64,000 nucleotides of DNA. It comes from Paramixta manurensis. GTDB lineage: Bacteria; Pseudomonadota; Gammaproteobacteria; Enterobacterales; Enterobacteriaceae. Positions within the stretch are counted from its first letter, which is position 1, and each line of letters starts with the position of its first letter. The notes beneath the pieces were generated by a model. It made no database searches. It was not told the origin of the DNA and was given only the letters and a program-made list of their open reading frames with translations. Made by a program: the position numbers and the translations under genes. Below, in pieces: positions 51,754 to 62,197 of this stretch. The stretch is from assembly GCF_013285385.1 (NCBI RefSeq), contig NZ_CP054212.1, positions 1,426,001 through 1,490,000 of the forward strand, written 5' to 3'.

Positions 51754-53421
51754 TTATTTATAGGCGGATTGGTGAACGCCTACCGCACGACCCGATGGAT
51801 CATCCATGCTTTTAAACGTTTCATCCCACTCGATGGCCTTCGCCGATGAACAGGCAACGGACGGCCCGCCTGGCACACACTCTGCTGCGCTCGGGAGTGG
51901 GAATAACTGTTCGAAAATCTCGCGGTAGAGATACGCTTCTTTCGACGCCGGTGTGTTGTACGGGAAGCGGAAATGCGCGGTCTGCAACTGTTGATCGGTA
52001 ACCTGCTTCGCCGCCACCTCTTTTAGCGTATCGATCCAACTGTAGCCCACGCCATCGGAGAACTGCTCTTTCTGCCGCCATGCAACGCTTTCTGGCAGGT
52101 AAGAGGAGAAACATTCACGCAGGATATGTTTTTCCATTTTCCCGTTGCTGCCACACATTTTGTCCTGCGGATTAATGCGCATCGCCACATCAAGGAATTT
52201 TTTATCAAGGAATGGCACACGTGCTTCAACGCCCCACGCCGACATGGCTTTGTTAGCACGGGCGCAGTCATACATATGTAATGCCAGCAATTTACGCACG
52301 TTCTCTTCATGAAACTCTTTGGCGTTCGGCGCTTTATGGAAATAGAGATAACCGCCAAAGACCTCATCCGCACCTTCGCCGGACAACACCATCTTAATCC
52401 CCATCGCTTTGATCTTACGCGACATGAGATACATCGGCGTTGAGGCGCGGATGGTGGTGACGTCATAAGTTTCGATGTGGTAAATCACATCGCGGATCGC
52501 ATCCAACCCTTCCTGCACGGTAAAGTGGATTTCATGATGCACCGTGCCCAAATGGTCGGCGACCGCTTTGGCGGCTTTCAAGTCGGGAGAGCCTTCCAAA
52601 CCGACCGCGAACGAGTGGAGCTGCGGCCACCAGGCTTCGCTTTTATCCTGATCTTCAATACGTTTCGAGGCAAAACGTTTGGTGACGGCGGAAATAATCG
52701 ATGAGTCCAGACCGCCGGACAACAATACGCCGTAAGGTACATCTGACATTAAGTGGCTTTTTACCGACTCTTCCAGTGCGTTTTTCAGCGCGGCGGCATC
52801 GGTGGTGTTATGTTCCACGCTGGCATAATCCATCCAGTCACGCTGCCAGTAGCGACGAATTTCACCCTCGGTGCTCGACAGGTAACTTCCCGGCGGGAAT
52901 TCTTTAATGGTGCGACAAACCGGCACCAGCGCTTTCATTTCGGAGGCGACGAACAGGTTACCGTGCTCATCATTCCCCATATACAACGGAATAATACCAA
53001 TATGATCGCGACCGATTAGCCAGGTTTTTTTCACGCTATCGTACAGAATGAACGCGAACATCCCTTGCAGGTCATCAAGAAAATCGAGCCCTTTCTCCTG
53101 ATACAACGCCAGGATAACTTCACAGTCGGAATCGGTCTGGAAAGCGTAGCGATCGCCTAATTCGGCACGCAGTGCCTGATGGTTATAAATTTCACCGTTA
53201 ACCGCCAATACATGGGTATGGTCTGCGTTGTACAGCGGCTGTGCGCCGTTATTGACGTCAACAATTGACAGGCGCTCATGGGCGAGAATGGCGTGATCGT
53301 CAGCATAAATGCCGGACCAATCCGGGCCGCGATGACGCATCAGGCGGGAAAGCTCCAGCGCTTTCTTACGCAATTCTGTCGAATCGGTTTTCAGATCCAA
53401 TACACCAAAAATAGAACACAT
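51754..53421 (-). CDS. asnB: AsnB, glutamine-hydrolysing asparagine synthetase
   Basis: A 555-aa enzyme. The N-terminal nucleophile Cys2 (MCSIFGV) marks the glutaminase domain, with HRGPDWSG and NGEIYNH motifs. The synthetase domain has the ATP-binding SGGLDSS (near residue 234). It makes asparagine from aspartate, ATP and Gln. Single gene with own terminator; same place as in E. coli. Confidence 0.97.
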   Translation of the reverse strand: MCSIFGVLDLKTDSTELRKKALELSRLMRHRGPDWSGIYADDHAILAHERLSIVDVNNGAQPLYNADHTHVLAVNGEIYNHQALRAELGDRYAFQTDSDCEVILALYQEKGLDFLDDLQGMFAFILYDSVKKTWLIGRDHIGIIPLYMGNDEHGNLFVASEMKALVPVCRTIKEFPPGSYLSSTEGEIRRYWQRDWMDYASVEHNTTDAAALKNALEESVKSHLMSDVPYGVLLSGGLDSSIISAVTKRFASKRIEDQDKSEAWWPQLHSFAVGLEGSPDLKAAKAVADHLGTVHHEIHFTVQEGLDAIRDVIYHIETYDVTTIRASTPMYLMSRKIKAMGIKMVLSGEGADEVFGGYLYFHKAPNAKEFHEENVRKLLALHMYDCARANKAMSAWGVEARVPFLDKKFLDVAMRINPQDKMCGSNGKMEKHILRECFSSYLPESVAWRQKEQFSDGVGYSWIDTLKEVAAKQVTDQQLQTAHFRFPYNTPASKEAYLYREIFEQLFPLPSAAECVPGGPSVACSSAKAIEWDETFKSMDDPSGRAVGVHQSAYK

Positions 53422-53673
53422 AACGAACTCCCTAACGGCTCACCTTATCGGCGGTGTTTTTTTAACGGATGTTGAGTTAGCAACGCTCTCGCTGCGTGAT
53501 GTATAAGAAAATGCGCTATTTGGTGGTTTCAATGCAAGTAATTTAGCCTTTTTATGAGAAATAGTTTGTTGATGCGGCTTGATATTTGATGATTATTCAT
53601 TTTTATGGCGTTTAAATTATGGGATCGGCAAAATTATGGAAAAATCGGACAAAAAAACAGCAGGGTAGAGGGA

Positions 53674-53698
53674 TAAAAAAGCCCGGCGTGGCCGGGCG
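53674..53698 (-). terminator. Terminator of the nag operon
   Basis: On the minus strand GCCCGGC-CAC-GCCGGGC then T-run, just past nagD. Confidence 0.8.
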
Positions 53699-53703
53699 GA
53701 GGG

Positions 53704-54456
53704 TTAGAGGATATCAATATCGGCGACCGAGGGATAAATCCAACTGGGTCGAAAAGGCATCGCATCAATATCGCTCAGAGTGGACACGCCTGACAGCACC
53801 AAAATGGTTTCCAGCCCGGCCTGAAAACCGGCGAAAATATCGGTGCGTAAGTTATCGCCAATGATCACCGTCTCTTCGGAGTGGGCCTGCATTTTATTTA
53901 ACGCCGCGCGAATAATCAGCGGGCTGGGTTTACCAACGTAAAAAGGTTTACGCCCGGAAACCTTTTCGATACCCGCGCACAGCGCGCCGCAGGCGGGATA
54001 GAAGCCGCGCGCATGTGTATCCGGGTTGGTAGCGATAAAACGTGCGCCGTTGGCGACGAAAAAAGCCGCCTTATGCATCATGTCCCAATTAAAAGAGCGC
54101 GTTTCACCCACAATCACGAAATCAGGATTGATATCGGTAATCGTGAACCCCGCTTTATACAGCTCATGAATCAACGCGCCTTCACCAATAACATAGGCCT
54201 TTTTCCCCTCCTGACGGCGCAGAAAATCGGCGGTCGCCATCGCTGAGGTGTAAAACACGCTATCAGGTACTTCAATACCGGCTGAGAGAAAGCGGTTAGC
54301 TAAATCTTGCGACGTTTGTGATGGGTAGTTGGTCAAAATGACTAACGGCGTGCCCTTTTCCAGTAAGCGGTGCAGAAACGCATCGGCGCCGGGAACGGCG
54401 GTATTATCGTGCATCAGCACGCCATCAATATCGCAAATTACGTTTTTTAAGCTCAT
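53704..54456 (-). CDS. nagD: NagD, HAD-family nucleotide phosphatase
   Basis: A 250-aa HAD phosphatase from the ATG at 54456 (MSLKNVICDIDGVLMHDN), matching E. coli length. Motif I is DIDGV, motif II ILTNYPS, motif III/IV VGKPSPLI and VIIGDNLRTDI. It prefers UMP/GMP-type substrates in E. coli. Last gene of nagBACD. Confidence 0.95.
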   Translation of the reverse strand: MSLKNVICDIDGVLMHDNTAVPGADAFLHRLLEKGTPLVILTNYPSQTSQDLANRFLSAGIEVPDSVFYTSAMATADFLRRQEGKKAYVIGEGALIHELYKAGFTITDINPDFVIVGETRSFNWDMMHKAAFFVANGARFIATNPDTHARGFYPACGALCAGIEKVSGRKPFYVGKPSPLIIRAALNKMQAHSEETVIIGDNLRTDIFAGFQAGLETILVLSGVSTLSDIDAMPFRPSWIYPSVADIDIL

Positions 54457-54496
54457 AGGTATATCCAGCAGGGCCAGCACAGACGCCGACCAGAAA

Positions 54497-55717
54497 TTAC
54501 TCTTCCAGAAGATGTTGCAGAAGGATGCCATTTAGCATAGCGCGTTTTGCCAGGGCAAAAGCGCCAATCGCCGAACGGTGATCAAGTTCTGAGCGCACCA
54601 CCGGCAAGTTTTTACGAAAGGCTTTTAATACTTGCGTGTTAATGCAGCCTTCAATTGCCGGTAGCAGGACTTTATCCGCTTCGGTAATTTCACCGGCAAT
54701 CACCACTTTTTGTGGGTTGAAGAGGTTAATCGCAATCGCAATCGCTTTGCCGAGATAACGCCCAACGTACTCGATGACCTCGCAAGCTAACGGGTCGCCG
54801 CGATTGGCTGCCTTACAAATGAGCTGAATCTGACAATCATCCAGCGTTAATGCACTGGGATAGCCTTGAGTAAGAAGATGCCGCACGCGGTTTTCAATGG
54901 CGCTATTCGCGGCGATAGTTTCCAGGCAACCAAAATTGCCGCAGTGGCAACGCTCGCCCAAAGGATCGACCTGAATATGACCGATTTCGCCCACATTGCC
55001 GTTGCTACCGAGGAAAATATGACCGTTGGCGATAATCCCGGCGCCGGTACCGCGATGCAAGCGCACCAGAATGGAGTCGGCACAATCACGGGATGCACCG
55101 AAATAGTGCTCTGCCAGCGCCAGGCTACGAATATCGTGACCGACAAAACTGGTCACGTTAAAGCGTTTTTCCAGGTTGGCGACTAACGGCCAACTGCTGA
55201 CATTAATATGCGGCATATAGCGAATTACACCGTTATTCGGATCAACCAATCCCGGCAAAATCACCGAGATGGCAATTAATTCGCGTAATTTACGTTGATG
55301 CGCTTCGCTAAAATGCGTAATGGCATTAAACAGGGCATTTTCCAGCGTCTCTTGCGTCCGTTCAGGCAAGGGATAATGCTCTTCGGCTAGCGCTTTCCCG
55401 CTGAGATCAAATAGGGTTAAGGTGGCGTCATTGCGCCCAAGGCGGACACCGATAGTATTAAAACCACGGGTCTCGGTGATAATTGAAATAGCGCGGCGAC
55501 CTCCGGTCGACGCCTGTTGGTCGACCTCTTTGATCAAACCGCGCTCAATCAGTTGGCGGGTAATTTTTGTGACGCTGGCGGGCGCAAGCTGGCTCAACTC
55601 GGCTATCTGGATACGCGAAATCGGCCCCTGCTGGTCGATAAGCCGGTATACGGCTGCGCTATTCAGTTGTTTGACGAGATCGACGTTTCCTATTTGTGCC
55701 TGGCCACCAGTGGTCAT
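54497..55717 (-). CDS. nagC: NagC, GlcNAc-6-P responsive repressor (ROK family)
   Basis: A 406-aa ROK regulator. N-terminal winged HTH (GPISRIQIAELSQLAPASVTKITRQLIERGLI) and ROK domain with the zinc/HxGxxxCxCGxxGCxE-type motif GEIGHIQVDPLGERCHCGNFGCLETI. It represses nag and chi genes; GlcNAc-6-P, the substrate of NagA, relieves this. Candidate operators are in front of nagB/nagE and chiP. It follows nagA by 7 bp. Confidence 0.96.
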   Translation of the reverse strand: MTTGGQAQIGNVDLVKQLNSAAVYRLIDQQGPISRIQIAELSQLAPASVTKITRQLIERGLIKEVDQQASTGGRRAISIITETRGFNTIGVRLGRNDATLTLFDLSGKALAEEHYPLPERTQETLENALFNAITHFSEAHQRKLRELIAISVILPGLVDPNNGVIRYMPHINVSSWPLVANLEKRFNVTSFVGHDIRSLALAEHYFGASRDCADSILVRLHRGTGAGIIANGHIFLGSNGNVGEIGHIQVDPLGERCHCGNFGCLETIAANSAIENRVRHLLTQGYPSALTLDDCQIQLICKAANRGDPLACEVIEYVGRYLGKAIAIAINLFNPQKVVIAGEITEADKVLLPAIEGCINTQVLKAFRKNLPVVRSELDHRSAIGAFALAKRAMLNGILLQHLLEE

Positions 55718-55724
55718 TCAATGT

Positions 55725-56873
55725 TTACTCGCTGAGGACTTCGTCACCATTAACGATAGTCTTAATCACATGATAATCGCGGGTAAAGACAGTCAGATTC
55801 GCGACTTTTCCTGCTTCAATCGAACCTAATTGTTTCTCCACGCCTATTGCCCGGGCCGGATAAAGCGTTGCCATCCGCAATGTTTCATCCAGTGCGATGC
55901 CGACATGTTCGACGCAATTACGTACCGCTTCAATCATGGTCAATGCGGAACCGCTTAGCGTTCCGTTTTCATCTACACATAGCCCATCACGATAGTATAT
56001 TGTTTTACCGGCGAAAATGAACTGTTCAATATTCGCGCCTGCCGGTGCTGTCGCATCCGTGACCAGAACCAGTTTTTCACCTTTCACTTTTTTCGCGGTG
56101 CGGATGTTACCGTAATTCACATGCAGGCCGTCGGCAATAATACCGCTATAAACATCCGGTGAGTCAAATAACGCGCCGGTCAGACCCGGTTCACGTCCGG
56201 TAATGGTCGACATGGCATTGTAGAGATGCGTTGAGAATGAGATCCCGGCGGTAATCCCTGCTTTCCCTTGCTGGTAAGTAGCGTTGGAATGCCCGGCAGA
56301 AACCACAATACCGGCCGCTTTTAGGCGGCGAATAATGGCGTGATCGACATTTTCCGGCGCCAGCGTAATTTTGCAAATCACATCGGCGTTTTCGCACAAA
56401 AAGTCGACCAGCGCCGGATCGGGTTTACGGATCAGCGCCGGGTCATGCGTTCCTTTCTTCTCAACGCTCAGCCACGGCCCTTCAAGGTGCAGGCCCAATG
56501 CCTGATGCTTATTCTGCGCCAGGTAAGCGCGCATCACTTCTACCGCGCGTTTCATTAACACGTCGGTACTGGTGATAAGTGTGGGTAAGAAATTAGTACA
56601 GCCCGATTTCTCGTTGGCTTTTTGCATGATGTTGATGGTTTCGACGCTAATGGCTTCGATATCATCATTGAATTGCACGCCGCCGCAGCCGTTTAGCTGT
56701 AGGTCAATAAAGCCGGGAGCGATAACTGCGCCTCCCACATCGCGCATCTCGATCCCCGCCGGAACGTCAGCCAGCGGACAAATGCGTTCGATCAGGCCAT
56801 CAGCAATAACAACGGCATGATTATCTAAGATTTCATGACCGGTAAATAGACGGCCATTGGTAAGTGCGTACAT
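55725..56873 (-). CDS. nagA: NagA, N-acetylglucosamine-6-phosphate deacetylase
   Basis: A 382-aa amidohydrolase. Motifs: FIDLQLNGCGGVQFND, HLEGPWLS, AGHSNATYQ, THLYNAMSTITGREPGL, LVTDATAPAG. It removes acetate from GlcNAc-6-P; its substrate is the NagC inducer. Between nagB and nagC. Confidence 0.97.
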   Translation of the reverse strand: MYALTNGRLFTGHEILDNHAVVIADGLIERICPLADVPAGIEMRDVGGAVIAPGFIDLQLNGCGGVQFNDDIEAISVETINIMQKANEKSGCTNFLPTLITSTDVLMKRAVEVMRAYLAQNKHQALGLHLEGPWLSVEKKGTHDPALIRKPDPALVDFLCENADVICKITLAPENVDHAIIRRLKAAGIVVSAGHSNATYQQGKAGITAGISFSTHLYNAMSTITGREPGLTGALFDSPDVYSGIIADGLHVNYGNIRTAKKVKGEKLVLVTDATAPAGANIEQFIFAGKTIYYRDGLCVDENGTLSGSALTMIEAVRNCVEHVGIALDETLRMATLYPARAIGVEKQLGSIEAGKVANLTVFTRDYHVIKTIVNGDEVLSE

Positions 56874-56945
56874 GATTAATGTTCTCCCGGCTCTAAGGGG
56901 CGAATGGCTCGCCCGGTAACGCTTCGGTCTGTCAATTAAGCAGGC

Positions 56946-57746
56946 TTAAAGGCCTTTCACGTTTTCCGCTTCCATTTCGCGGAAATATTTCACCGTTTTA
57001 ACTTTCAGTTCCATGGTTGCTGGTTCATCACAAACCACCACCGCTTTGGCATGCAATTGCAGACAGCTAATGGTCCACATATGGTTGACGTTGCCTTCAA
57101 CCGCAGCCTGCAGTGCCTGCGCTTTAACATGGCCGGTCACCAGAATCATTACTTCTTCCGCATCCAGCAACGTACCAACGCCGACGGTTAAGGCATATTT
57201 AGGCACTTGATCCACGTCGCCATCGAAGAAGCGGGAGTTCGCCACACGCGTATCATGCGTGAGGGTTTTAATACGGGTGCGGGAAGCCAGTGAAGACGCC
57301 GGTTCGTTAAACGCGATATGACCATCGTTACCTACGCCGCCCATAAACAGGTGAATTTTTCCGTAGGCGCGGATTTTCTCTTCGTATTGACGGCATTCTG
57401 CATCAATATCCGGTGCATTACCGTTCAGTAAGTTGATGTTTTGCGGCTGAATATCTACATGATCAAAGAAATTACGGTACATAAAGCTATGGTAGCTTTC
57501 CGGATGTTCTTTCGGTAGACCGACATATTCATCCATGTTGAACGTGACAACATGCTTAAAGCTAACCTGGCCCGCTTTGTGCATCTCAATCAGGTGCTTG
57601 TAGGCTTCCAGTGGCGTACCGCCGGTTGGCAAACCGAGAACAAAAGGGCGTTCGGCTGTAGGTTTAAAGGCATTGATGCGATTAACGATGTGGCGTGCGG
57701 CCCATTTCCCCACCTGAGCGGGAGTAGCTAAAGGAATCAGTCTCAT
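56946..57746 (-). CDS. nagB: NagB, glucosamine-6-phosphate deaminase
   Basis: A 266-aa isomerase-deaminase. GLPTGGTPLEAYKHLIEMHKAG, FNMDEYVGL (catalytic Asp/Glu) and FMGGVGNDGHIAFNEPASS are intact. It converts GlcN-6-P to fructose-6-P and ammonia. First gene of the nagBACD operon, divergent from nagE. Confidence 0.97.
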   Translation of the reverse strand: MRLIPLATPAQVGKWAARHIVNRINAFKPTAERPFVLGLPTGGTPLEAYKHLIEMHKAGQVSFKHVVTFNMDEYVGLPKEHPESYHSFMYRNFFDHVDIQPQNINLLNGNAPDIDAECRQYEEKIRAYGKIHLFMGGVGNDGHIAFNEPASSLASRTRIKTLTHDTRVANSRFFDGDVDQVPKYALTVGVGTLLDAEEVMILVTGHVKAQALQAAVEGNVNHMWTISCLQLHAKAVVVCDEPATMELKVKTVKYFREMEAENVKGL

Positions 57747-57854
57747 GTTTCACCTCGTTTAAGCAGAAATTAAAAGCAGGTTAAAGACGGCTTTCAGTTG
57801 TTACACAAGCGCAATGCGACTTCATCACCACAACAGAGGAAAAATCCGCCTTGA

Positions 57855-57873
57855 TATTTTAGATCATAAAATA
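57855..57873. promoter_or_regulatory. NagC-type operator, nagB side
   Basis: TATTTTA (57855-57861), 5 bases, TAAAATA (57867-57873): perfect palindrome fitting the NagC TTATTTT...AAAATAA pattern. It lies on the nagB side of the divergent promoter region. Confidence 0.6.
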
Positions 57874-57919
57874 AGTTTGTGACGATAGCCAGAACCGCGT
57901 GAGAGATGAAGCGGATTTT

Positions 57920-57935
57920 GGTGATAAAAGTCACA
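57920..57935. promoter_or_regulatory. CRP-type site between nagB and nagE
   Basis: GGTGA-N6-TCACA, one base from the TGTGA-N6-TCACA consensus. Between the two NagC operators, as in E. coli. Confidence 0.6.
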
Positions 57936-57947
57936 TATACAAAGGTT

Positions 57948-57968
57948 TTAATTTGCGAAGCGAATTAA
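57948..57968. promoter_or_regulatory. NagC-type operator, nagE side
   Basis: TTAATTTGC, GAA, GCGAATTAA: imperfect palindrome (8 of 9 pairs) with the central GC of NagC sites. Together with the nagB-side site it could support looping. Confidence 0.6.
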
Positions 57969-58079
57969 TTTCTTTTTACACTTCGCATTGTGGTGTGTAC
58001 TGTCATCAAGTTATCTGAAGATTGTGATAATAAAACGAAACAGCTTCAGGCGCCTTAGCGGGCTATATAGGGGGAAAAG

Positions 58080-60116
58080 GTGAATATTCTTAGCTATTTA
58101 CAAAAGGTGGGCCGCGCACTAATGGTGCCGGTGGCAACACTGCCTGCCGCAGCAATCTTAATGGGTGTGGGATACTGGATTGACCCGGACAGTTGGGGCG
58201 CGGGTAACGCGTTAGCCGCGCTATTTATCAAATCGGGTTCGGCTATCATTGATAACATGTCGGTTCTGTTCGCCATCGGCGTCGCGTACGGCATGTCGAA
58301 AGATAAAGATGGCGCTGCCGCATTAACCGGCTTTGTCGGCTTCCTGGTGGTGACGACGTTGTGTTCGCCTGCCGCGGTGGCGATGATTCAAAAAATGCCG
58401 GTTGAGCAGGTTCCTGCCGCCTTCGGTAAAATCAACAACCAGTTCGTCGGGATTCTGGTCGGTATCCTTTCCGCTGAAGTATACAATCGTTTCAGCCACG
58501 TAGAATTACCGAAAGCGCTCTCCTTCTTTAGCGGGCGTCGCTTGGTTCCTATCCTCGTCTCTTTCCTAATGATCCTGGTGGCGTTTATCCTGATGTATGT
58601 CTGGCCGGTCATTTTTGGCGGGCTGGTCAGTTTTGGCGAACACATTCAGAAACTGGGTTCAGTGGGCGCGGGGATCTACGCCTTCTTTAACCGTTTGTTG
58701 ATTCCGGTTGGTCTGCACCACGCGCTGAACTCTGTATTCTGGTTCGACGTGGCAGGAATTAACGATATTCCTAACTTCCTTGGCGGCGCGCAATCAATCG
58801 AAGCCGGTAAAGGCATTGTGGGGATTACCGGTCGTTATCAGGCGGGCTTCTTCCCGATTATGATGTTCGGTCTGCCAGGCGCTGCGTTGGCGATTTATCA
58901 ATGCGCCCGTCCGGAAAACCGTGCCAAAGTCGCAGGTATTATGATGGCTGCCGCTTTCGCCGCCTTCTTTACCGGGATTACTGAGCCGCTTGAGTTCTCC
59001 TTTATGTTTGTGGCGCCGGTTCTGTATGTCATCCATGCTTTCCTGACCGGAGTATCGGTATTTATCGCTGCCAGCATGCATTGGATTGCCGGTTTCGGTT
59101 TCAGCGCCGGTTTGGTCGACTTGGTGCTCTCCTCGCGCAACCCGTTGGCGACCCATTGGTATATGCTGATCCCGCAAGGTATCGTCTTCTTCTTCCTCTA
59201 CTATGTGGTGTTCCGTTTCACCATCACGAAATTCAATTTGATGACGCCGGGACGTGAACTGGCGGTCTCCGGTGATGAAAGTGATGGTTATGACGTTAAC
59301 GTAGATACCACCGGTGACAGCAAGGAAACCGCTACCGAAACACTGGCACGTCGTTATATCAGCGCGGTTGGCGGTTCCGATAATCTGACCAATATTGATG
59401 CCTGTATTACGCGTCTGCGTCTGAATGTAAAAGATGCCGCTGCGGTTAATGAAGGCGTTGCTAAGCGTCTTGGCGCCTCAGGCGTGATTCGTCTGAATAA
59501 ACAAAGCGTGCAGATTATTGTTGGTACCCAAGCGGAATCTATTGCCTCGGCAATGAAAATTGTATTGGCAAAAGGGCCCGTCGCTGCGGCTTCAACGACC
59601 GCCGCGCCTGTCGCTGCGCCAGCGCAACCCCAGGCGGTTCCCAACGCTGCCAAAGGCATTATTGCTACGCTGGTTGCGCCGGTGACCGGGGAAGTGGTGG
59701 CTATTGAGAATGTGCCAGATGAGGCATTTGCCAGCAAAGCTGTGGGCGACGGTCTGGCGATCCAGCCTACCGATAAAACCGTGGTGGCGCCGATTGCCGG
59801 TACAGTGGTGAAAATTTTCAATACGAATCACGCGTTCTGTCTGGAAACCGAAAACGGTATTGAGATAGTGGTCCATATGGGGCTGGATACCGTGGCGCTG
59901 GAAGGTAAAGGCTTTAAACGCTTAGTCGAAGAGGGGGCGAAAGTCTCCGCAGGCCAGGCAGTATTGGAAATGGATCTTGATTTCCTGAATGCCAACGCAC
60001 GTTCAATGATAAGCCCGGTAGTTGTCAGTAATATTGATGACTTCAGCGGGGTCAATCTATTGGCCAGCGGCCATGTAGTGGCTGGCGAAACCAAACTGTA
60101 CGAAATTAAAGGCTAA
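58080..60116 (+). CDS. nagE: NagE, GlcNAc PTS transporter (IICBA)
   Basis: A 678-aa PTS permease starting at GTG 58080 after GGGGGAAAAGG. Membrane IIC domain ~1-390 (GFFPIMMFGLPGAALAIYQCA; ITEPLEFSFMF). IIB domain with the phosphorylated Cys in NIDACITRLRL (~residue 443). Linker of Ala/Pro (~500-525). IIA domain with VVHMGLDTVALEGKGF (His ~600). The IIC sequence is clearly diverged from E. coli NagE and nearer to glucose-type IIC. Divergent from nagB. GlcNAc-6-P enters NagA-NagB. Confidence 0.95.
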   Translation: MNILSYLQKVGRALMVPVATLPAAAILMGVGYWIDPDSWGAGNALAALFIKSGSAIIDNMSVLFAIGVAYGMSKDKDGAAALTGFVGFLVVTTLCSPAAVAMIQKMPVEQVPAAFGKINNQFVGILVGILSAEVYNRFSHVELPKALSFFSGRRLVPILVSFLMILVAFILMYVWPVIFGGLVSFGEHIQKLGSVGAGIYAFFNRLLIPVGLHHALNSVFWFDVAGINDIPNFLGGAQSIEAGKGIVGITGRYQAGFFPIMMFGLPGAALAIYQCARPENRAKVAGIMMAAAFAAFFTGITEPLEFSFMFVAPVLYVIHAFLTGVSVFIAASMHWIAGFGFSAGLVDLVLSSRNPLATHWYMLIPQGIVFFFLYYVVFRFTITKFNLMTPGRELAVSGDESDGYDVNVDTTGDSKETATETLARRYISAVGGSDNLTNIDACITRLRLNVKDAAAVNEGVAKRLGASGVIRLNKQSVQIIVGTQAESIASAMKIVLAKGPVAAASTTAAPVAAPAQPQAVPNAAKGIIATLVAPVTGEVVAIENVPDEAFASKAVGDGLAIQPTDKTVVAPIAGTVVKIFNTNHAFCLETENGIEIVVHMGLDTVALEGKGFKRLVEEGAKVSAGQAVLEMDLDFLNANARSMISPVVVSNIDDFSGVNLLASGHVVAGETKLYEIKG

Positions 60117-60142
60117 CTAACGCTTTTCTCGTTAATCATCTT

Positions 60143-60170
60143 GGGCAGGAAGCGATTCCTGCCCTTTTTT
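60143..60170 (+). terminator. Terminator of nagE
   Basis: GGGCAGGAA-GCGA-TTCCTGCCC then T-run. Confidence 0.85.
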
Positions 60171-60274
60171 CTGCCTAACCGCTAACAAACGGTTGTTTCC
60201 CTTCTCCGCTTTGTGGATCATACTCCGTTATTTCGTGAAACAAATCACCAGACATTCGTGTTGAGGAAATTGAG

Positions 60275-61942
60275 ATGAGTGAGGCTGAAGCCCGCCCAAC
60301 TAACTTTATTCGTCAGATTATTGACGAAGACTTGGCGAACGGTAAGCATCAGACGGTGCATACGCGTTTTCCACCGGAGCCGAACGGCTATCTGCATATT
60401 GGTCATGCTAAATCGATCTGCCTGAATTTTGGCATCGCGCAAGATTACCAGGGGCAGTGCAACCTGCGTTTCGACGATACTAACCCAGTAAAAGAAGATA
60501 TTGAGTATGTCGAATCCATCAAGCGTGACGTGCAGTGGCTGGGTTTTGAGTGGACTGGCGACATTCATTATTCCTCAGACTATTTCGATCAACTGCATCA
60601 TTATGCTGTTGAGCTAATCAATAAAGGTCTCGCTTATGTGGACGAACTGACGCCAGAACAGATCCGCGAATATCGCGGTACGCTGACTGCGCCTGGCAAG
60701 AACAGCCCATATCGCGATCGCAGTGTTGAAGAGAACCTTGCGCTGTTTGAAAAAATGCGTAACGGCGAGTTTGCCGAGGGCAGCGCCTGCTTACGCGCGA
60801 AGATCGATATGGCCTCCAGCTTTATCGTGATGCGCGACCCGGTGTTGTATCGGATTAAGTTTGCCGAGCACCATCAGACCGGTAATAAGTGGTGCATCTA
60901 TCCGATGTACGATTTTACTCACTGCATTTCCGATGCGCTGGAAGGCATTACTCACTCGCTGTGTACGCTGGAGTTCCAGGATAACCGTCGTTTATACGAT
61001 TGGGTGCTGGACAATATCACCATTCCGGTTCATCCGCGCCAGTACGAGTTTTCGCGTTTGAATCTTGAGTACGCCATCATGTCGAAGCGTAAGCTGAATC
61101 TGTTGGTTAGCGAAAAGATTGTCGAAGGGTGGGACGATCCACGGATGTTGACGGTGTCCGGCTTGCGTCGTCGCGGTTATACCGCCGCGTCAATCCGCGA
61201 ATTTTGCCGTCGCATCGGCGTGACGAAGCAGGACAACATTGTCGAGATGGCGTCTCTTGAATCTTGTATTCGCGATGATTTGAATGAAAATGCGCCGCGC
61301 GCCATGGCGGTGCTTGACCCGCTGAAAGTGGTGATTGAAAACCTGCCCGCCGGGCATGAAGAAATCATTACGATGCCGAACCATCCTAACAAACCGGAGA
61401 TGGGCACACGCGACGTGCCTTTTAGCCGCGAGATCTATATTGATCGTGCAGATTTCCGTGAAGAGGCGAACAAGCAGTATAAACGCCTGGTGATGGGGAA
61501 AGAGGTTCGTCTGCGTAATGCGTATGTCATTAAAGCTGAGCGGGTAGCGAAAGACGAAGCGGGCAATATTACTTGCCTGTACTGCACCTGTGATGTGGAT
61601 ACCTTGAGTAAAGATCCGGCTGATGGTCGTAAAGTGAAAGGGGTTATTCACTGGGTTTCCGCAGAGCATGCGCTACCGGCGGAATTCCGTCTTTACGATC
61701 GGCTCTTCAGCGTACCAAATCCGGCCGCCGCTGAGGATTTTCTGGCGACGATTAACCCGGAATCACTGGTCATCCGGCAGGGTTTTGTTGAGCCTGGTAT
61801 GCGTAATGCCGTGGCCGGAAGCCCGTTCCAGTTTGAACGTGAAGGCTATTTTTGTGCCGATAGCGTGTATTCTTCACCGTCAGCGCTGGTCTTTAACCGC
61901 ACGGTTGGCTTACGTGATACGTGGGCGAAAATCGGCGCATAA
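60275..61942 (+). CDS. glnS: Glutaminyl-tRNA synthetase GlnS
   Basis: A 555-aa class I synthetase. PPEPNGYLHIGHAKS (HIGH motif, near residue 33) and IMSKRKLN (KMSKS-type, near 268). C-terminal anticodon-binding barrels intact. It charges the tRNA-Gln genes seen at 51 kb. Monocistronic with terminator. Confidence 0.97.
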   Translation: MSEAEARPTNFIRQIIDEDLANGKHQTVHTRFPPEPNGYLHIGHAKSICLNFGIAQDYQGQCNLRFDDTNPVKEDIEYVESIKRDVQWLGFEWTGDIHYSSDYFDQLHHYAVELINKGLAYVDELTPEQIREYRGTLTAPGKNSPYRDRSVEENLALFEKMRNGEFAEGSACLRAKIDMASSFIVMRDPVLYRIKFAEHHQTGNKWCIYPMYDFTHCISDALEGITHSLCTLEFQDNRRLYDWVLDNITIPVHPRQYEFSRLNLEYAIMSKRKLNLLVSEKIVEGWDDPRMLTVSGLRRRGYTAASIREFCRRIGVTKQDNIVEMASLESCIRDDLNENAPRAMAVLDPLKVVIENLPAGHEEIITMPNHPNKPEMGTRDVPFSREIYIDRADFREEANKQYKRLVMGKEVRLRNAYVIKAERVAKDEAGNITCLYCTCDVDTLSKDPADGRKVKGVIHWVSAEHALPAEFRLYDRLFSVPNPAAAEDFLATINPESLVIRQGFVEPGMRNAVAGSPFQFEREGYFCADSVYSSPSALVFNRTVGLRDTWAKIGA

Positions 61943-61964
61943 GGCTTTATCCCCCAGCAGTCAT

Positions 61965-61992
61965 AAAAGAGCGGATATTTTCGCTCTTTTTT
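61965..61992 (+). terminator. Terminator of glnS
   Basis: AAAGAGCG / CGCTCTTT stem (61966-61973 with 61982-61989), followed by T-run. Confidence 0.75.
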
Positions 61993-62197
61993 TATGATTT
62001 TTTAAGACGAAAAATAACTCAGTTTTATTTCCCTCCTTGATTCTGCATTTTTGCCAACCATAAACTTTAAACCCCGCTTCCACTATTACGTAGTAACGTT
62101 AGTTAATTGATTAACTTGCTAATAATTATGATTTTTATGGTTAATCGCGTTATGTGCGCCCCATCATAAAACTGTGTTAAAAATAGACAATAATATT